Source of the DNA: Photorhabdus cinerea
GTDB taxonomy: Bacteria > Pseudomonadota > Gammaproteobacteria > Enterobacterales > Enterobacteriaceae
Reading direction: 5' to 3'
Assembly (NCBI RefSeq): GCF_011189575.1
Contig: NZ_PUJW01000002.1
Coordinates: forward strand, 248,001-312,000
Length of the DNA: 64,000 nt
This document shows positions 36,767 to 45,251 of the stretch, in pieces. A program made the position numbers and the translations under genes. How positions within the stretch are numbered: the stretch's first letter is position 1; the number at the start of each line of letters is the position of its first letter. A model generated the notes under the pieces. The model made no database searches. It was not told where the DNA came from and saw only the letters and a list, made by a program, of their open reading frames with translations.

Positions 36767-37998
36767 AACGATACATCCTCTGATGATGATTCCGTTGGCT
36801 TGGTCTGGTTTAAGCCACGACCTAATACGGTATGGGCACGGGTGAATTCTCCTGCACTTACCGCTCCAGCAACGGAGATTTCACCGGCCAATGCGACTGC
36901 GGCTGTTATTTCAGCCAATTTACGAGCATCATGAGTGCACCCAATCATGCTGAGACACTCTTGCTGGATGGGGAGCTTAGTACCACCGCCGACCACACCA
37001 ACGATAAGGTTGGGGATTGTCAAACTGGCGTTGAGATCTCCGTTATCAAGCACTTCAAAATGTGTGCAGGCATTTTTAAAAGAGACAGTGACAAAAGCAG
37101 GATCTTGCCCGCAGGCGATAAACATTGCGGTTAACGCATTAGCAACATGGATGTTTGGCGCTGTGGCTCCGCGTTGTGCAAGTAATGTGTTACATGCTAA
37201 TAGAAATTGTTGCATGCGTAATGGCGTTGTACGTAATCGTTCTTTTACCAAACTATGAGGTATTCGGACACTCGCGGTAACATATCGGCCTTTAGCCTGA
37301 TCACTGACAAAACGTTTATCGCCCCCTAATGTATTGAAATAGTGTGAAACAAGTTCGGGGCATTCTTCCTGAATATAACGACAAACGGCCTCATTCGCCT
37401 TAGTCGCCATATTTAATCCCATTGCGTCACCTGTCTGGTAGGTAAATGCTAATCCGATTAAATCACCCTGGAATAGGGGGGAGATTTCTAACAGCCGAGC
37501 GTAACGACTGGTGTTGTTGGCAACTATTAAGATTTGCGACATGTGCTCTTGCAGCCAGTTGACAAATTTTAGCGCATCCTCCGCTCGGTGTAATACAACG
37601 GCAGATATTTTTGTCAACGCGTCACCCAAAAAGCGATATGCTGGGTTTAGCGTGTTTTGAACGGAATTCTCCTGACTCAGTACTTGGCAACCTCTGCTAT
37701 CACTGATTAAATTCATTCCTCTGGAAAAAGAAGCAATCAAAGCGCCTTCTGTCGTTGCCAAAGGAATAGTAAACGTTCCTTTGGCTGATATGCCATTAAT
37801 CAGAAACGGGCCAGCGATACCCAGAGGAATTCCGACGTAACCAATCATGTTTTCGCAGGTTCCTTTGGCTAACTCGGGTCCAATGGTTTTGCCTGCAATA
37901 TAGGGATAAGATTGCCCAGTTGTTTCGGAAAGCCAGGATAACCGTCGGCTTACCGATGACTGACTATAGTCATCGTGTCGATCACGTGGAATTGCCAT
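36763..37998 (-). CDS. HMG-CoA reductase, class I archaeal-like
   Basis: A 411-residue hydroxymethylglutaryl-CoA reductase homologue. Catalytic regions are present: ENMIGYVGIPLGIAGP with the active Glu (about residue 49), DAMGLNM, the Lys region GGDKRFVSDQAKGR, the Asp in FIACGQDPAF, the nucleotide loop VGGGTKLPIQQECL, and the C-terminal His in RAHTVLGRG. The last motif is the class I form. The enzyme reduces HMG-CoA, or a similar 3-substituted glutaryl-CoA, to an alcohol with NADPH. The ATG at 37998 with AAGGA is preferred to the ORF start at 38052, which lies inside the CT gene. Gammaproteobacteria usually lack this enzyme. Confidence 0.88.
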   Translation of the reverse strand: MAIPRDRHDDYSQSSVSRRLSWLSETTGQSYPYIAGKTIGPELAKGTCENMIGYVGIPLGIAGPFLINGISAKGTFTIPLATTEGALIASFSRGMNLISDSRGCQVLSQENSVQNTLNPAYRFLGDALTKISAVVLHRAEDALKFVNWLQEHMSQILIVANNTSRYARLLEISPLFQGDLIGLAFTYQTGDAMGLNMATKANEAVCRYIQEECPELVSHYFNTLGGDKRFVSDQAKGRYVTASVRIPHSLVKERLRTTPLRMQQFLLACNTLLAQRGATAPNIHVANALTAMFIACGQDPAFVTVSFKNACTHFEVLDNGDLNASLTIPNLIVGVVGGGTKLPIQQECLSMIGCTHDARKLAEITAAVALAGEISVAGAVSAGEFTRAHTVLGRGLNQTKPTESSSEDVSL

Positions 37999-38011
37999 AA
38001 TTTTAATTCCT

Positions 38012-39517
38012 TCATAGTTGTATGTTCGAGTGCCGTCTGGCTGGATGGCCACTTATTTTGTCTCTTAATATTCTGAAACTTGAAATAAGCCGGTTACGCA
38101 GATGAGAAGCCGGGATCAGTCCTTCAATGTAGGTTTTTTTGGCAGAATATGCAGCGCTAGCGTGGGCTTGACGATATTCTGTAATAAGAAGTTGTCGTTG
38201 TTTTTCTGGCTCTTGGGCGGCTGCCACAACTTTACGAAATATGATATTGACCGCACCTTCTGGCCCCATTACGGAAATTTCGGCATCAGGCAAGGCATAA
38301 ATGAAATCAGTGGCTCCCCGATTAGCCAGTGTTGGATATGCTCCCCCATATGCTTTGCGCAATATCACGGCAATCTTAGGGATCGACGCTTCACAATAGG
38401 CGTGCATAAGCTTAGAGCCAGCGCCTATTATATTACCTTGTTCCTGTTGTTTTCCCGGTAAGTAGCCGGGTACATCAACTAATGTCAGCAAGGGGATGCC
38501 AAACGCATCACATAAACGGACAAAACGAGCTGCCTTTTCTGAAGCATCAATATCTAAACAGCCCGCTAACCAATTAGGTTGATTGGCGATAATTCCGATG
38601 ACATATCCACCCAGACGAGCCAGACCGATAATGATATTGCGAGCATACAATTGCTGTATTTCAAGGAAAGTTTCTTTATCGACTATTTCTGCAATGACTT
38701 CCTTGACGTCGAAAGGAATAGATTTGTCATGAGGTACGATTTCCTTGATTCTGGGGGTTTCTCGCTGCATTGCTGTAGCATCTGAGATAACGCTAGGTGT
38801 TTCGGTGTTATTCTGGGGAAGGTAGGATAATAGATGCCGTGTTAAAGATATTGCCTCCAACTCTGAATCGACCAAAAAGTGAGCCAACCCTGTCTTGCTT
38901 GCATGCATTAACCCGCCACCGATATCCTCTTTGCTGACATTTTCTCCGGTCGCTTGTTTAATGACCGCTGGGCCGGTCAAAAATAAAGTAGATTGTTTAT
39001 CAATCATTATTATGAAGTCAGTGAGTGCCGGTGTGTAAGCCGCTCCGCCTATACAGTCGCCGAGTATTAATGATATTTGGGGGACAACGCCGGAGGCTTG
39101 CACTGTTTTGTAAAATACGTAACTGAATTGAGAATTGGCATCAACGCCTTCATGTATGCGTAATCCAGATGATTGATTCAGTGCTATGATCGGCACGCCA
39201 GTACGTAAAGCTAACTCTATGACTTTGCATATCTTTACAGCGTGAATTCGGCTGGAACTTCCCCCCATAAACTGCTTGTCATGACCGTAAACAACTACTG
39301 GACGGCCATTGATGAATCCATATCCTGTAGATATCCCGTCTCCGGGTATTTTCTTTTGGTTTGCATCAAAGAGAATACAGTCATGTTCTGCAAGCGCATC
39401 CAATTCTGAAAAGCTACCTGAATCAAGTAGATTTTCGATCAGATTATAATTTGGGTTTGCGGGGGATACTTCTTTTTGTTGATTGATGATACCTGTAGTG
39501 TCAGATAATTCAGGCAT
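38012..39517 (-). CDS. Acyl-CoA carboxylase carboxyltransferase (PccB-like)
   Basis: A 501-residue carboxyltransferase with two crotonase-fold halves. Recognisable: GDGISTGYGFINGRPVVVYG, QISLILGDCIGGAAYTPALTDF, FLTGPAVIKQATGENVSKEDIGG and VDVPGYLPG. It moves the carboxyl group from biotin to an acyl-CoA such as propionyl-, methylcrotonyl- or geranyl-CoA. The usual DSGGARIQEG segment reads NQSSGLRIHEG, a change near the substrate pocket that suggests an unusual acyl group. It is the first gene of the minus-strand operon CT-HMGR-BC-BCCP-MmgE, with GGAGT as RBS and a probable MarR site 62 bases upstream. Confidence 0.87.
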   Translation of the reverse strand: MPELSDTTGIINQQKEVSPANPNYNLIENLLDSGSFSELDALAEHDCILFDANQKKIPGDGISTGYGFINGRPVVVYGHDKQFMGGSSSRIHAVKICKVIELALRTGVPIIALNQSSGLRIHEGVDANSQFSYVFYKTVQASGVVPQISLILGDCIGGAAYTPALTDFIIMIDKQSTLFLTGPAVIKQATGENVSKEDIGGGLMHASKTGLAHFLVDSELEAISLTRHLLSYLPQNNTETPSVISDATAMQRETPRIKEIVPHDKSIPFDVKEVIAEIVDKETFLEIQQLYARNIIIGLARLGGYVIGIIANQPNWLAGCLDIDASEKAARFVRLCDAFGIPLLTLVDVPGYLPGKQQEQGNIIGAGSKLMHAYCEASIPKIAVILRKAYGGAYPTLANRGATDFIYALPDAEISVMGPEGAVNIIFRKVVAAAQEPEKQRQLLITEYRQAHASAAYSAKKTYIEGLIPASHLRNRLISSFRILRDKISGHPARRHSNIQL

Positions 39518-39578
39518 GTAGTGACTCCGCTCGCATAACGAAACAAGACAACAAAATGAACCCTATCTGATTATGATA

Positions 39579-39602
39579 ATAGATCTCATGCGAACTAATC
39601 GC
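39579..39602. promoter_or_regulatory. Probable MarR operator upstream of the carboxylase operon
   Basis: ATAGATCTCATGCGAACTAA shares ATAGAT, CATGCGA and CTA at identical spacing with the palindrome at 21049-21068. It lies 62 bases upstream of the carboxyltransferase start. Confidence 0.58.
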
Positions 39603-39752
39603 AAGCTGTGTTATTGAGGATTTTGGTGATGAAAATCTGTGTGCTGAATTTAGATGTACGATGGACGCTCTCGCGGATTAAATGAATTTTTTATCCATTT
39701 TGATGTATATGGTACTTATTCGAGGCGTCCATCCCGTCAGATCTGAACCAGT

Positions 39753-40196
39753 TTATTCACTGGCTGCATTGATAATCTTGTCGAAGACGCGGTCAACAAT
39801 AGCCAGATTTTCGTTAGGCTCACCATCAAGTAATCGCGCTCTGATATTTCTTACGACAATTTCTGCTTGCTCGGCTAAATTACGTCCTTCATCAGTGAGG
39901 TAAAGTGCCTTAGCTCGTCGATCGGTAGGGTCGTCTCGTCTGATCAGTAACCCAGCACCTTCTAGCTGATCGAGTAGCCTGACTAATGATTGTCCTTCAA
40001 GCCCCATGTGGTCGGCTAAGGTACGTTGGCGCAAACCCTCTCCAAGTTTATTAATCAGCCAGAGAGGGGTTGTTGTCGCTTCGGATAAATTCAGTTTGCT
40101 CAGTTCCTCATCAGATACCTTACGCCACATCCTTGCGGCGCGTTGCAAACGTAGACAGAATGTATCGTCAGCTAAGGTTAGTAAACTTGTGTACAT
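39753..40196 (-). CDS. MarR family transcriptional regulator
   Basis: A 147-residue winged-helix regulator. The recognition region QRTLADHMGLEGQSLVRLLDQLEGAGLL and the wing RRDDPTDRRAKALYLTDEG are textbook MarR. Such proteins repress exporter and aromatic-metabolism genes and release DNA on binding a phenolic ligand. It is transcribed from its own promoter at the end of the metabolic locus. Sites with the same core lie upstream of its own gene, the carboxylase operon, the EthD/monooxygenase pair and the MFS operon, so it is the probable common regulator (inference). Confidence 0.9.
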   Translation of the reverse strand: MYTSLLTLADDTFCLRLQRAARMWRKVSDEELSKLNLSEATTTPLWLINKLGEGLRQRTLADHMGLEGQSLVRLLDQLEGAGLLIRRDDPTDRRAKALYLTDEGRNLAEQAEIVVRNIRARLLDGEPNENLAIVDRVFDKIINAASE

Positions 40197-40232
40197 CTTA
40201 TTGCCTTTTTGTTTGAGTGCTTATGCCCTGAT

Positions 40233-40254
40233 GAGATCAGCTAGCATGAGATAA
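40233..40254. promoter_or_regulatory. Possible autoregulatory MarR site
   Basis: Read on the minus strand this contains ATCTCATGC-A-CT-ATC, matching the carboxylase-operon site at 13 or more positions. It lies about 37-58 bases before the regulator's start codon. It is the weakest member of the set in dyad symmetry. Confidence 0.45.
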
Positions 40255-40323
40255 ATCTGTTAGCTATATATCGGAGTAAGCAGGAGCTTGTGAATCTATG
40301 GCAAGTTATGCTCAGAAAATAGA

Positions 40324-40451
40324 TATACCTGTTATCTTTCAAGTTGCCTCTTTGTTGGCTGCACTCACTCACCCCGGTCACAGAGTTATCTATGCTCCCG
40401 GGGATTCGCTCCCTGGCCGTCGCGATGCATCTTGAAATCTATTGGGTATAT
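40324..40451. repeat. ERIC element, copy 1
   Basis: A 128-bp enterobacterial repetitive intergenic consensus element. It is bounded by TATACCTGTTATCTTTCAAG and its inverted counterpart ending GGGTATA, with the central TGCTCCCGGGGATTCGC core. It is nearly identical to the copy at 57002-57128. It lies upstream of the marR-like gene, in a 700-bp gene-poor stretch. Confidence 0.92.
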
Positions 40452-40893
40452 TAACGAGCAATAAGCATGCTTCTAACTTCAAAGTTATACCAAATATACC
40501 AAAGTGAGGGAAGAATAGCACCATTTGTACAATTTCCTGGGTTGAACGTTGCCAACCGCAATCTTGTATACCCCTGCTTGTCACCTTTTTGTAGCCAAAT
40601 CATCTAATAAACTAATTTGATCTATATAATATCTGAAAAAATGGTATGGCGATTATTGTATTAATAAATGCGAAAATAAACATCACATTAGTTACTTAAT
40701 AATTCTCTTTTTTATGTAATTTACTTGTCAATATTAATAACAGAATATGGGTTTATATATCAGATAAAAAATAAACATAAAACCATGCCGTTATTTTTTA
40801 AATGATGCAATAGTTGGTAAATATTACTTTAGCTGTAATTTACCCTATTGAAATAGGCAACTGATTAGATTATAACTAAGAAAAGGATTAATC
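40452..40893. other. AT-rich gene-free stretch upstream of deaminase
   Basis: This region is strongly AT-rich and lacks convincing open frames. It presumably holds the promoter of the deaminase gene; AAAAGGA precedes that gene's ATG. No other structure stood out. Confidence 0.4.
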
Positions 40894-41475
40894 ATGAATA
40901 AAACCCGAAGAGAATTATTGACAACGCTTGGTATTATGAGTGTCAGCATATCTTCTATTACACAAGCAGGAGAAAATAAAATACAAATCATTAATAACGC
41001 ATTATCAAAACAGGAGATTGCTGAACATGAACAATATATGCGGGAGGCCATAACAGAAGCGATAAAAAATCCTAAACATCCTTATGGTGCGGTAATCGTT
41101 AACAGGAACAACGGGGAAATATTAAGTCGTGGTGTAAATTCAGGAGTAAAGAATCCCATTTTGCATGGGGAAATTCAGGCGATAAATCACTATGTTACTT
41201 TACATGGCAACCAAGGATGGAATAATGTCGCACTGTATACCACAGCAGAGCCTTGTTCAATGTGCATGAGCGCTTTGGTCTGGATTGGTATCCGTGAAGT
41301 GATATGGGCAACGTCTATCAATAGTCTTCGTAATATGGGTATACGCCAGATTGATATTTCTGCGCAGGAGATTGCAGAGAGAGCATCATCGTTTTACCGC
41401 CCGATCTCTTTGGTAGGCGGGATCTTAGCAAATGAGACAGATAAATTGTTTTCTGAACGCAAAAAGAAAAGCTGA
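40894..41475 (+). CDS. Putatively exported cytidine/guanine deaminase-like protein
   Basis: A 193-residue zinc deaminase of the CDA/guanine deaminase superfamily. Zinc ligands and catalytic Glu are in LHGEIQAI (HGE in place of the usual HAE) and PCSMC. The core covers about residues 45-160. The first 26 residues, NKTRRELLTTLGIM onward to TQAGE, look like a twin-arginine (Tat) signal, which would send the folded enzyme to the periplasm. That is unusual for this family. Guanine deaminase or tRNA-adenosine-deaminase-like are alternative substrate guesses. It is not obviously in an operon. Confidence 0.78.
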   Translation: MNKTRRELLTTLGIMSVSISSITQAGENKIQIINNALSKQEIAEHEQYMREAITEAIKNPKHPYGAVIVNRNNGEILSRGVNSGVKNPILHGEIQAINHYVTLHGNQGWNNVALYTTAEPCSMCMSALVWIGIREVIWATSINSLRNMGIRQIDISAQEIAERASSFYRPISLVGGILANETDKLFSERKKKS

Positions 41476-41797
41476 ATCATAGTATCCCGTATCGTAGCGA
41501 AATAGAAAAACGCTATCTCTGTTGTTGAATAAACCTGACATCATCAATACCTATCGATTGTAGGTACACAAATTGTTTTTTCTTTGATCTTTTTAAGGTC
41601 AGAAATTTCATGTCACATGATTAGTAACTGGGTACACTTACTATACAAACGGTGTATTTCAAAACTGTTTTGGTATTTTTGGCTCTGTATTTATATGTGG
41701 ACTCAGAGTAGCATGAAACCATGTAAATATGAGACTGACTATTTGTCATTCTTTTTGGGAGCAGGGTTTAAATTAATTCAGAAAAACAGGAAATTCT
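41476..41797. other. Intergenic region before the PhzF-like gene
   Basis: No gene is credible here. A short stem TAGCG/CGCTA near 41493-41513 could end the deaminase transcript. The downstream half should carry the promoter of the PhzF-family gene. Confidence 0.35.
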
Positions 41798-42676
41798 ATG
41801 TCTAGTGTACCTTTTAAACAAGTTGACGTTTTTACTTCAAAACGATTCAAAGGAAATCCCGTCGCGGTTGTTATGGATGCTTCTGATCTTTCGACGGAGC
41901 AAATGCAAAGTATTGCCAGTTGGACCAATCTTTCTGAGACCACTTTTGTTCTTCCAACAGTAGATACGGCGGCTGATTATCGGGTTCGCATATTTACACC
42001 GGGAAGTGAGTTACCTTTTGCGGGTCATCCTACCATTGGTACCGCACATGCATTGCTTGAAGCTGGCGTTATCTCAGTAACAGATGGGCGTTTAATTCAG
42101 GAGTGCGGCGCAGGCTTGATCACCCTAAATGTCAGTGAAATGGAAAATGGTGAACGGTCAATCTCATTTGAGTTACCAGAGCCGAAAATCACGTTACTTA
42201 GCAGAGAACAAGTAAATCGCCTTGAAGATATTCTTGGTTGTTCGATCAATTATGAATTAACGCCAGCATTAGTCGATGTTGGCGCCAGATGGATAGTTGC
42301 TTGTACCTCTGATGCAGAAACAGTGCTCACTACGCAGCCTGATTTCAGCCGCTTAAAAGATCACGACATTGAAATGAATTGCACTGGAATTTGTATCTAT
42401 GGTTCGTACCCGGAAGGCATGGAGGCGCACATTGAAGTTCGTTCTTTTGCACCTGCTTGTGGTGTAAATGAAGATCCGGTTTGTGGTAGTGGAAATGGCA
42501 GCGTTGCGGCGTTTATGCGTCACCATCATGTTATGGCACCAGAAGGTGTGGTCGTGACCTCTTCACAGGGCGTAAAACTGGGTCGTGAGGGGTTGTTGTC
42601 GCTCGTTCAGCGTGGAGGCAAGATCTTCGTGGGCGGAAGTGCTGTTACCTGTATTGACGGCACAATTGCATTCTGA
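41798..42676 (+). CDS. PhzF family isomerase/epimerase
   Basis: A 292-residue PhzF-like protein with the two-lobed diaminopimelate-epimerase fold. The N-terminal lobe has QVDVFTSKRFKGNPVAVV and the conserved acid in NLSETTFVLP; the motif ELPFAGHPTIGTAHAL follows, and the second lobe has the pocket EDPVCGSGNGSVAAFM. Family members include the phenazine isomerase PhzF and many enzymes of unknown substrate. No phenazine genes are nearby, so a PhzF name is not warranted. RBS AGGAAA. It is followed by an NRPS fragment, which may be coincidental. Confidence 0.86.
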   Translation: MSSVPFKQVDVFTSKRFKGNPVAVVMDASDLSTEQMQSIASWTNLSETTFVLPTVDTAADYRVRIFTPGSELPFAGHPTIGTAHALLEAGVISVTDGRLIQECGAGLITLNVSEMENGERSISFELPEPKITLLSREQVNRLEDILGCSINYELTPALVDVGARWIVACTSDAETVLTTQPDFSRLKDHDIEMNCTGICIYGSYPEGMEAHIEVRSFAPACGVNEDPVCGSGNGSVAAFMRHHHVMAPEGVVVTSSQGVKLGREGLLSLVQRGGKIFVGGSAVTCIDGTIAF

Positions 42677-42776
42677 AGCAAATATAAGCGAATAAGACAG
42701 GTTCTAATTAAAACTGATACCAAAAGTTGTCGATAACGTAACTGTGCTTTAAGCCTGTTTAATGTAATACAGAATT

Positions 42777-43610
42777 ATGAACAATGATTTATCTAAATTA
42801 TTGTCTAAGGATGAAATAATGGAAGTTAACAAATCGGCTCGTGAAAGTAGTAACCAGGATATCCTATCAAACAAATGCAATGTGGATGATTTAAGATTTT
42901 GGTCTGCGTTACTTTCCGGCCGAGATAATTTTTCCATCCCTGTTGACAGGTTGGCTCGTGACCCTGATGAAAAGCGGGTTTTAAGGTCATCTTTTTATAT
43001 TGATGAAAAACTTTATTTGCGATTACGTAACCTGGCTATATGTGAAGGCAAGTCACTCAATACCGTACTCTTGAGCGCATTTTATGTAGCACTTTCAGCA
43101 TCATCAGGGCAGCATAATATTGTTATAGGCAACTCTTTGAGTAATGAGGATAACGGTAACAATAGCGCGTTGGACCCTGTTCCGTTAAGAGTGCACGTTC
43201 AACCAGATATTTCCGTTGTTTCACTTATTCATCATATCGATAAACTCATAACGAACATACAAAGATATCGCTTATGTTCATTTGACCAATTAAATACATT
43301 TCTGGAATCAGTTGAAGGGCTATCACACAATCCAATATTTCAAATAAAATTTGCCGTAAAAAGCGTTGATTTATTAAAAAATGAACAAGAAAAGCTTGAT
43401 TTATCCCTCATCATTGATGACAGCCATGAGCAACTAAACGGTCAATTTTATTGGGCAGAAGCGGTATTTGATGCTACTACTCTGGATCAGCTGGTGGCGG
43501 TGTACCAGCAAGTGTTGGCAGCCATTGTTGACGATAAGCATCAACCCATCTTTACCTCCAAAGGGTACTCCCGCCTGATGTCGGCGGGAGTACCCTTTGG
43601 ATGGGCTTGA
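42777..43610 (+). pseudogene. NRPS condensation-domain fragment
   Basis: The 277-residue product matches only the C-terminal half of a condensation domain: LRFWSALLSGRDNFSIPVDR, then the IVIGNSLSNEDN and PVPLRVHV stretch, and FDATTLDQLVAVYQQVL at the end. The N-terminal half with HHxxxDG, and any adenylation or carrier domain, are missing. The last 18 codons lie in an inverted repeat and read into unrelated sequence. It is most likely a decayed remnant of a larger synthetase; a free-standing accessory role is less likely. Confidence 0.7.
43558..43600. repeat. Perfect 18-bp inverted repeat
   Basis: CCAAAGGGTACTCCCGCC at 43558-43575 is repeated in perfect inversion at 43583-43600 with a seven-base loop TGATGTC. 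No T-tract follows. It overlaps the 3' end of the NRPS fragment and may mark the recombination end that truncated it or act as a terminator. Confidence 0.85.
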
Positions 43611-43733
43611 AAAGCCCGTAGTTTCGACCTTGACATGAACACCCGACTCGACCTGCTGTGATCAAGATGGCGGCTGGTGACATGACTGTTGGGTCTACCC
43701 CAAATAACCGGTAACTGTCAGATGGGGTCTGAG

Positions 43734-45215
43734 CTAATACACATTATGTCGTTCTGGGAGATGAACCGATTTCAATGCCTGATAAATTTTACTAAATGAC
43801 TGTCTTCTTTCTTGATAAATTTCATGGTGTTTCTCATTAGGTAGCACCACGTGTTCTAAAGGTAATTCAGGCAGCAGTTCCTTTAATGATAAAGATGGAT
43901 TGAGTGCAATTTGTGCCAGGCGAGCTGCACCTAATGCTGGCCCTACATCACCTCCCGACCTAAATTCTAAAACTTGCCCAGTCACATCCGCTAACATTTG
44001 CCGCCAATATGGACTACGAGCACCACCACCGATCAAGGTAATTTTCTCCGGTGTCACACCTGCTTTAACTTTGTGAAGGGCATCTATACCCTCGGCCAGA
44101 CCAAAACTAATACCTTCTAATACCGCTCGACAAAAATCGATTCTTTTATGTTGATGAGTTAATCCCCAAAATAGACCTTTAGCATTTGGATCATTATGTG
44201 GTGTCCTTTCGCCTGATAAATAAGGGAGAAAAATAGGAGAAGTGATATTAATATCTGTCTGAGATTCAATGGCGTCTAGCATCATTGGTACTGAAGAATA
44301 ATGCGTTATTTCTGCAACCCAATCCAGGCAATTTGCCGCATTCAGCATAACAGACATCAAATGCCATGAATTAGGTAGAATATGGCAAAAACTATGTACG
44401 GCATTTTGTGAAGAATGGAATCCATCATTCACAACAAAATAAACCCCAGAACTTCCAAGAGACAGCATTGCTTGCCCTGAGCGGTATAATCCTACACCTA
44501 AAGCGCCGGCAGCATTATCTCCACCTCCGGCAATAACCGGTACAATTGGCATTCCCCAACGTTTAGCCACGTCAGGTAATAACGTACCCGTTATTTCATT
44601 ACCCTCAAATAAATAGGGCATGTGAGAACGATTTAACCCAGTTGCATCAAGTAATTTATCACTCCAGTCTCTTTTGGTAACATCAAGCCACATTGTACCT
44701 GAAGCGTCAGACATATCTGTTGCAAAATTACCGCACATTTTAAACCGCAAAAAATCTTTCGGTAATAAAACCTTATTAATTTCCGTATAAATCTCTGGTT
44801 TATGCCTGGCTATCCATTTTATTTTTGGCGCCGTAAAACCCGGCATAATCACATTACCTGTAATCTCTTGTGCATCAGGAACAAGATGCATAATTTCTTC
44901 ACACTCTTTTGCACAACGTCTATCGTTCCAGAGAATCGCCGGATGCAAAACGTGATTATTTTTATTTAGTAAAACAGCGCCATGCATTTGCCCGGTTAAG
45001 CCAATAGCTTTCACTGATTGAAGTGAGTTTCTTTGAGATAATTTTTGAATAACTATCTCAGTTTTATTCCACCATTCTGAAGGTTCTTGTTCTGAATAAA
45101 GCGGATGTGGATGAGAAATTGATAGCTTCTCACTTGCGATATCAATGATTTTACCTTCTTCATTCAGTCGTACCGCTTTTATACTTGATGTTCCTAAATC
45201 AATACCAATATACAT
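43734..45215 (-). CDS. xylB: Xylulokinase
   Basis: This FGGY sugar kinase phosphorylates D-xylulose to xylulose 5-phosphate. The N-terminal phosphate loop IGIDLGTSSIKAV, the GLTGQMHGAV motif, the metal/substrate region GGGDNAAGALGVG and the C-terminal FGGY signature ITLIGGGARSPYWRQMLADVTG are all present. The ATG at 45215 follows AAAAGGTGG and gives a 493-residue protein beginning MYIGID, preferred to 45230. The gene lies 36 bases after xylA in the same operon, and xylR is divergent. Confidence 0.94.
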   Translation of the reverse strand: MYIGIDLGTSSIKAVRLNEEGKIIDIASEKLSISHPHPLYSEQEPSEWWNKTEIVIQKLSQRNSLQSVKAIGLTGQMHGAVLLNKNNHVLHPAILWNDRRCAKECEEIMHLVPDAQEITGNVIMPGFTAPKIKWIARHKPEIYTEINKVLLPKDFLRFKMCGNFATDMSDASGTMWLDVTKRDWSDKLLDATGLNRSHMPYLFEGNEITGTLLPDVAKRWGMPIVPVIAGGGDNAAGALGVGLYRSGQAMLSLGSSGVYFVVNDGFHSSQNAVHSFCHILPNSWHLMSVMLNAANCLDWVAEITHYSSVPMMLDAIESQTDINITSPIFLPYLSGERTPHNDPNAKGLFWGLTHQHKRIDFCRAVLEGISFGLAEGIDALHKVKAGVTPEKITLIGGGARSPYWRQMLADVTGQVLEFRSGGDVGPALGAARLAQIALNPSLSLKELLPELPLEHVVLPNEKHHEIYQERRQSFSKIYQALKSVHLPERHNVY

Positions 45216-45251
45216 AGTCCACCTTTTCATTCTCGTGATCTGTCAATTAAT

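Noticed and set aside
41798..43610. Phenazine or NRPS biosynthetic cluster
   Set aside because: Only one PhzF-family gene and a half condensation domain; no other pathway genes adjoin.
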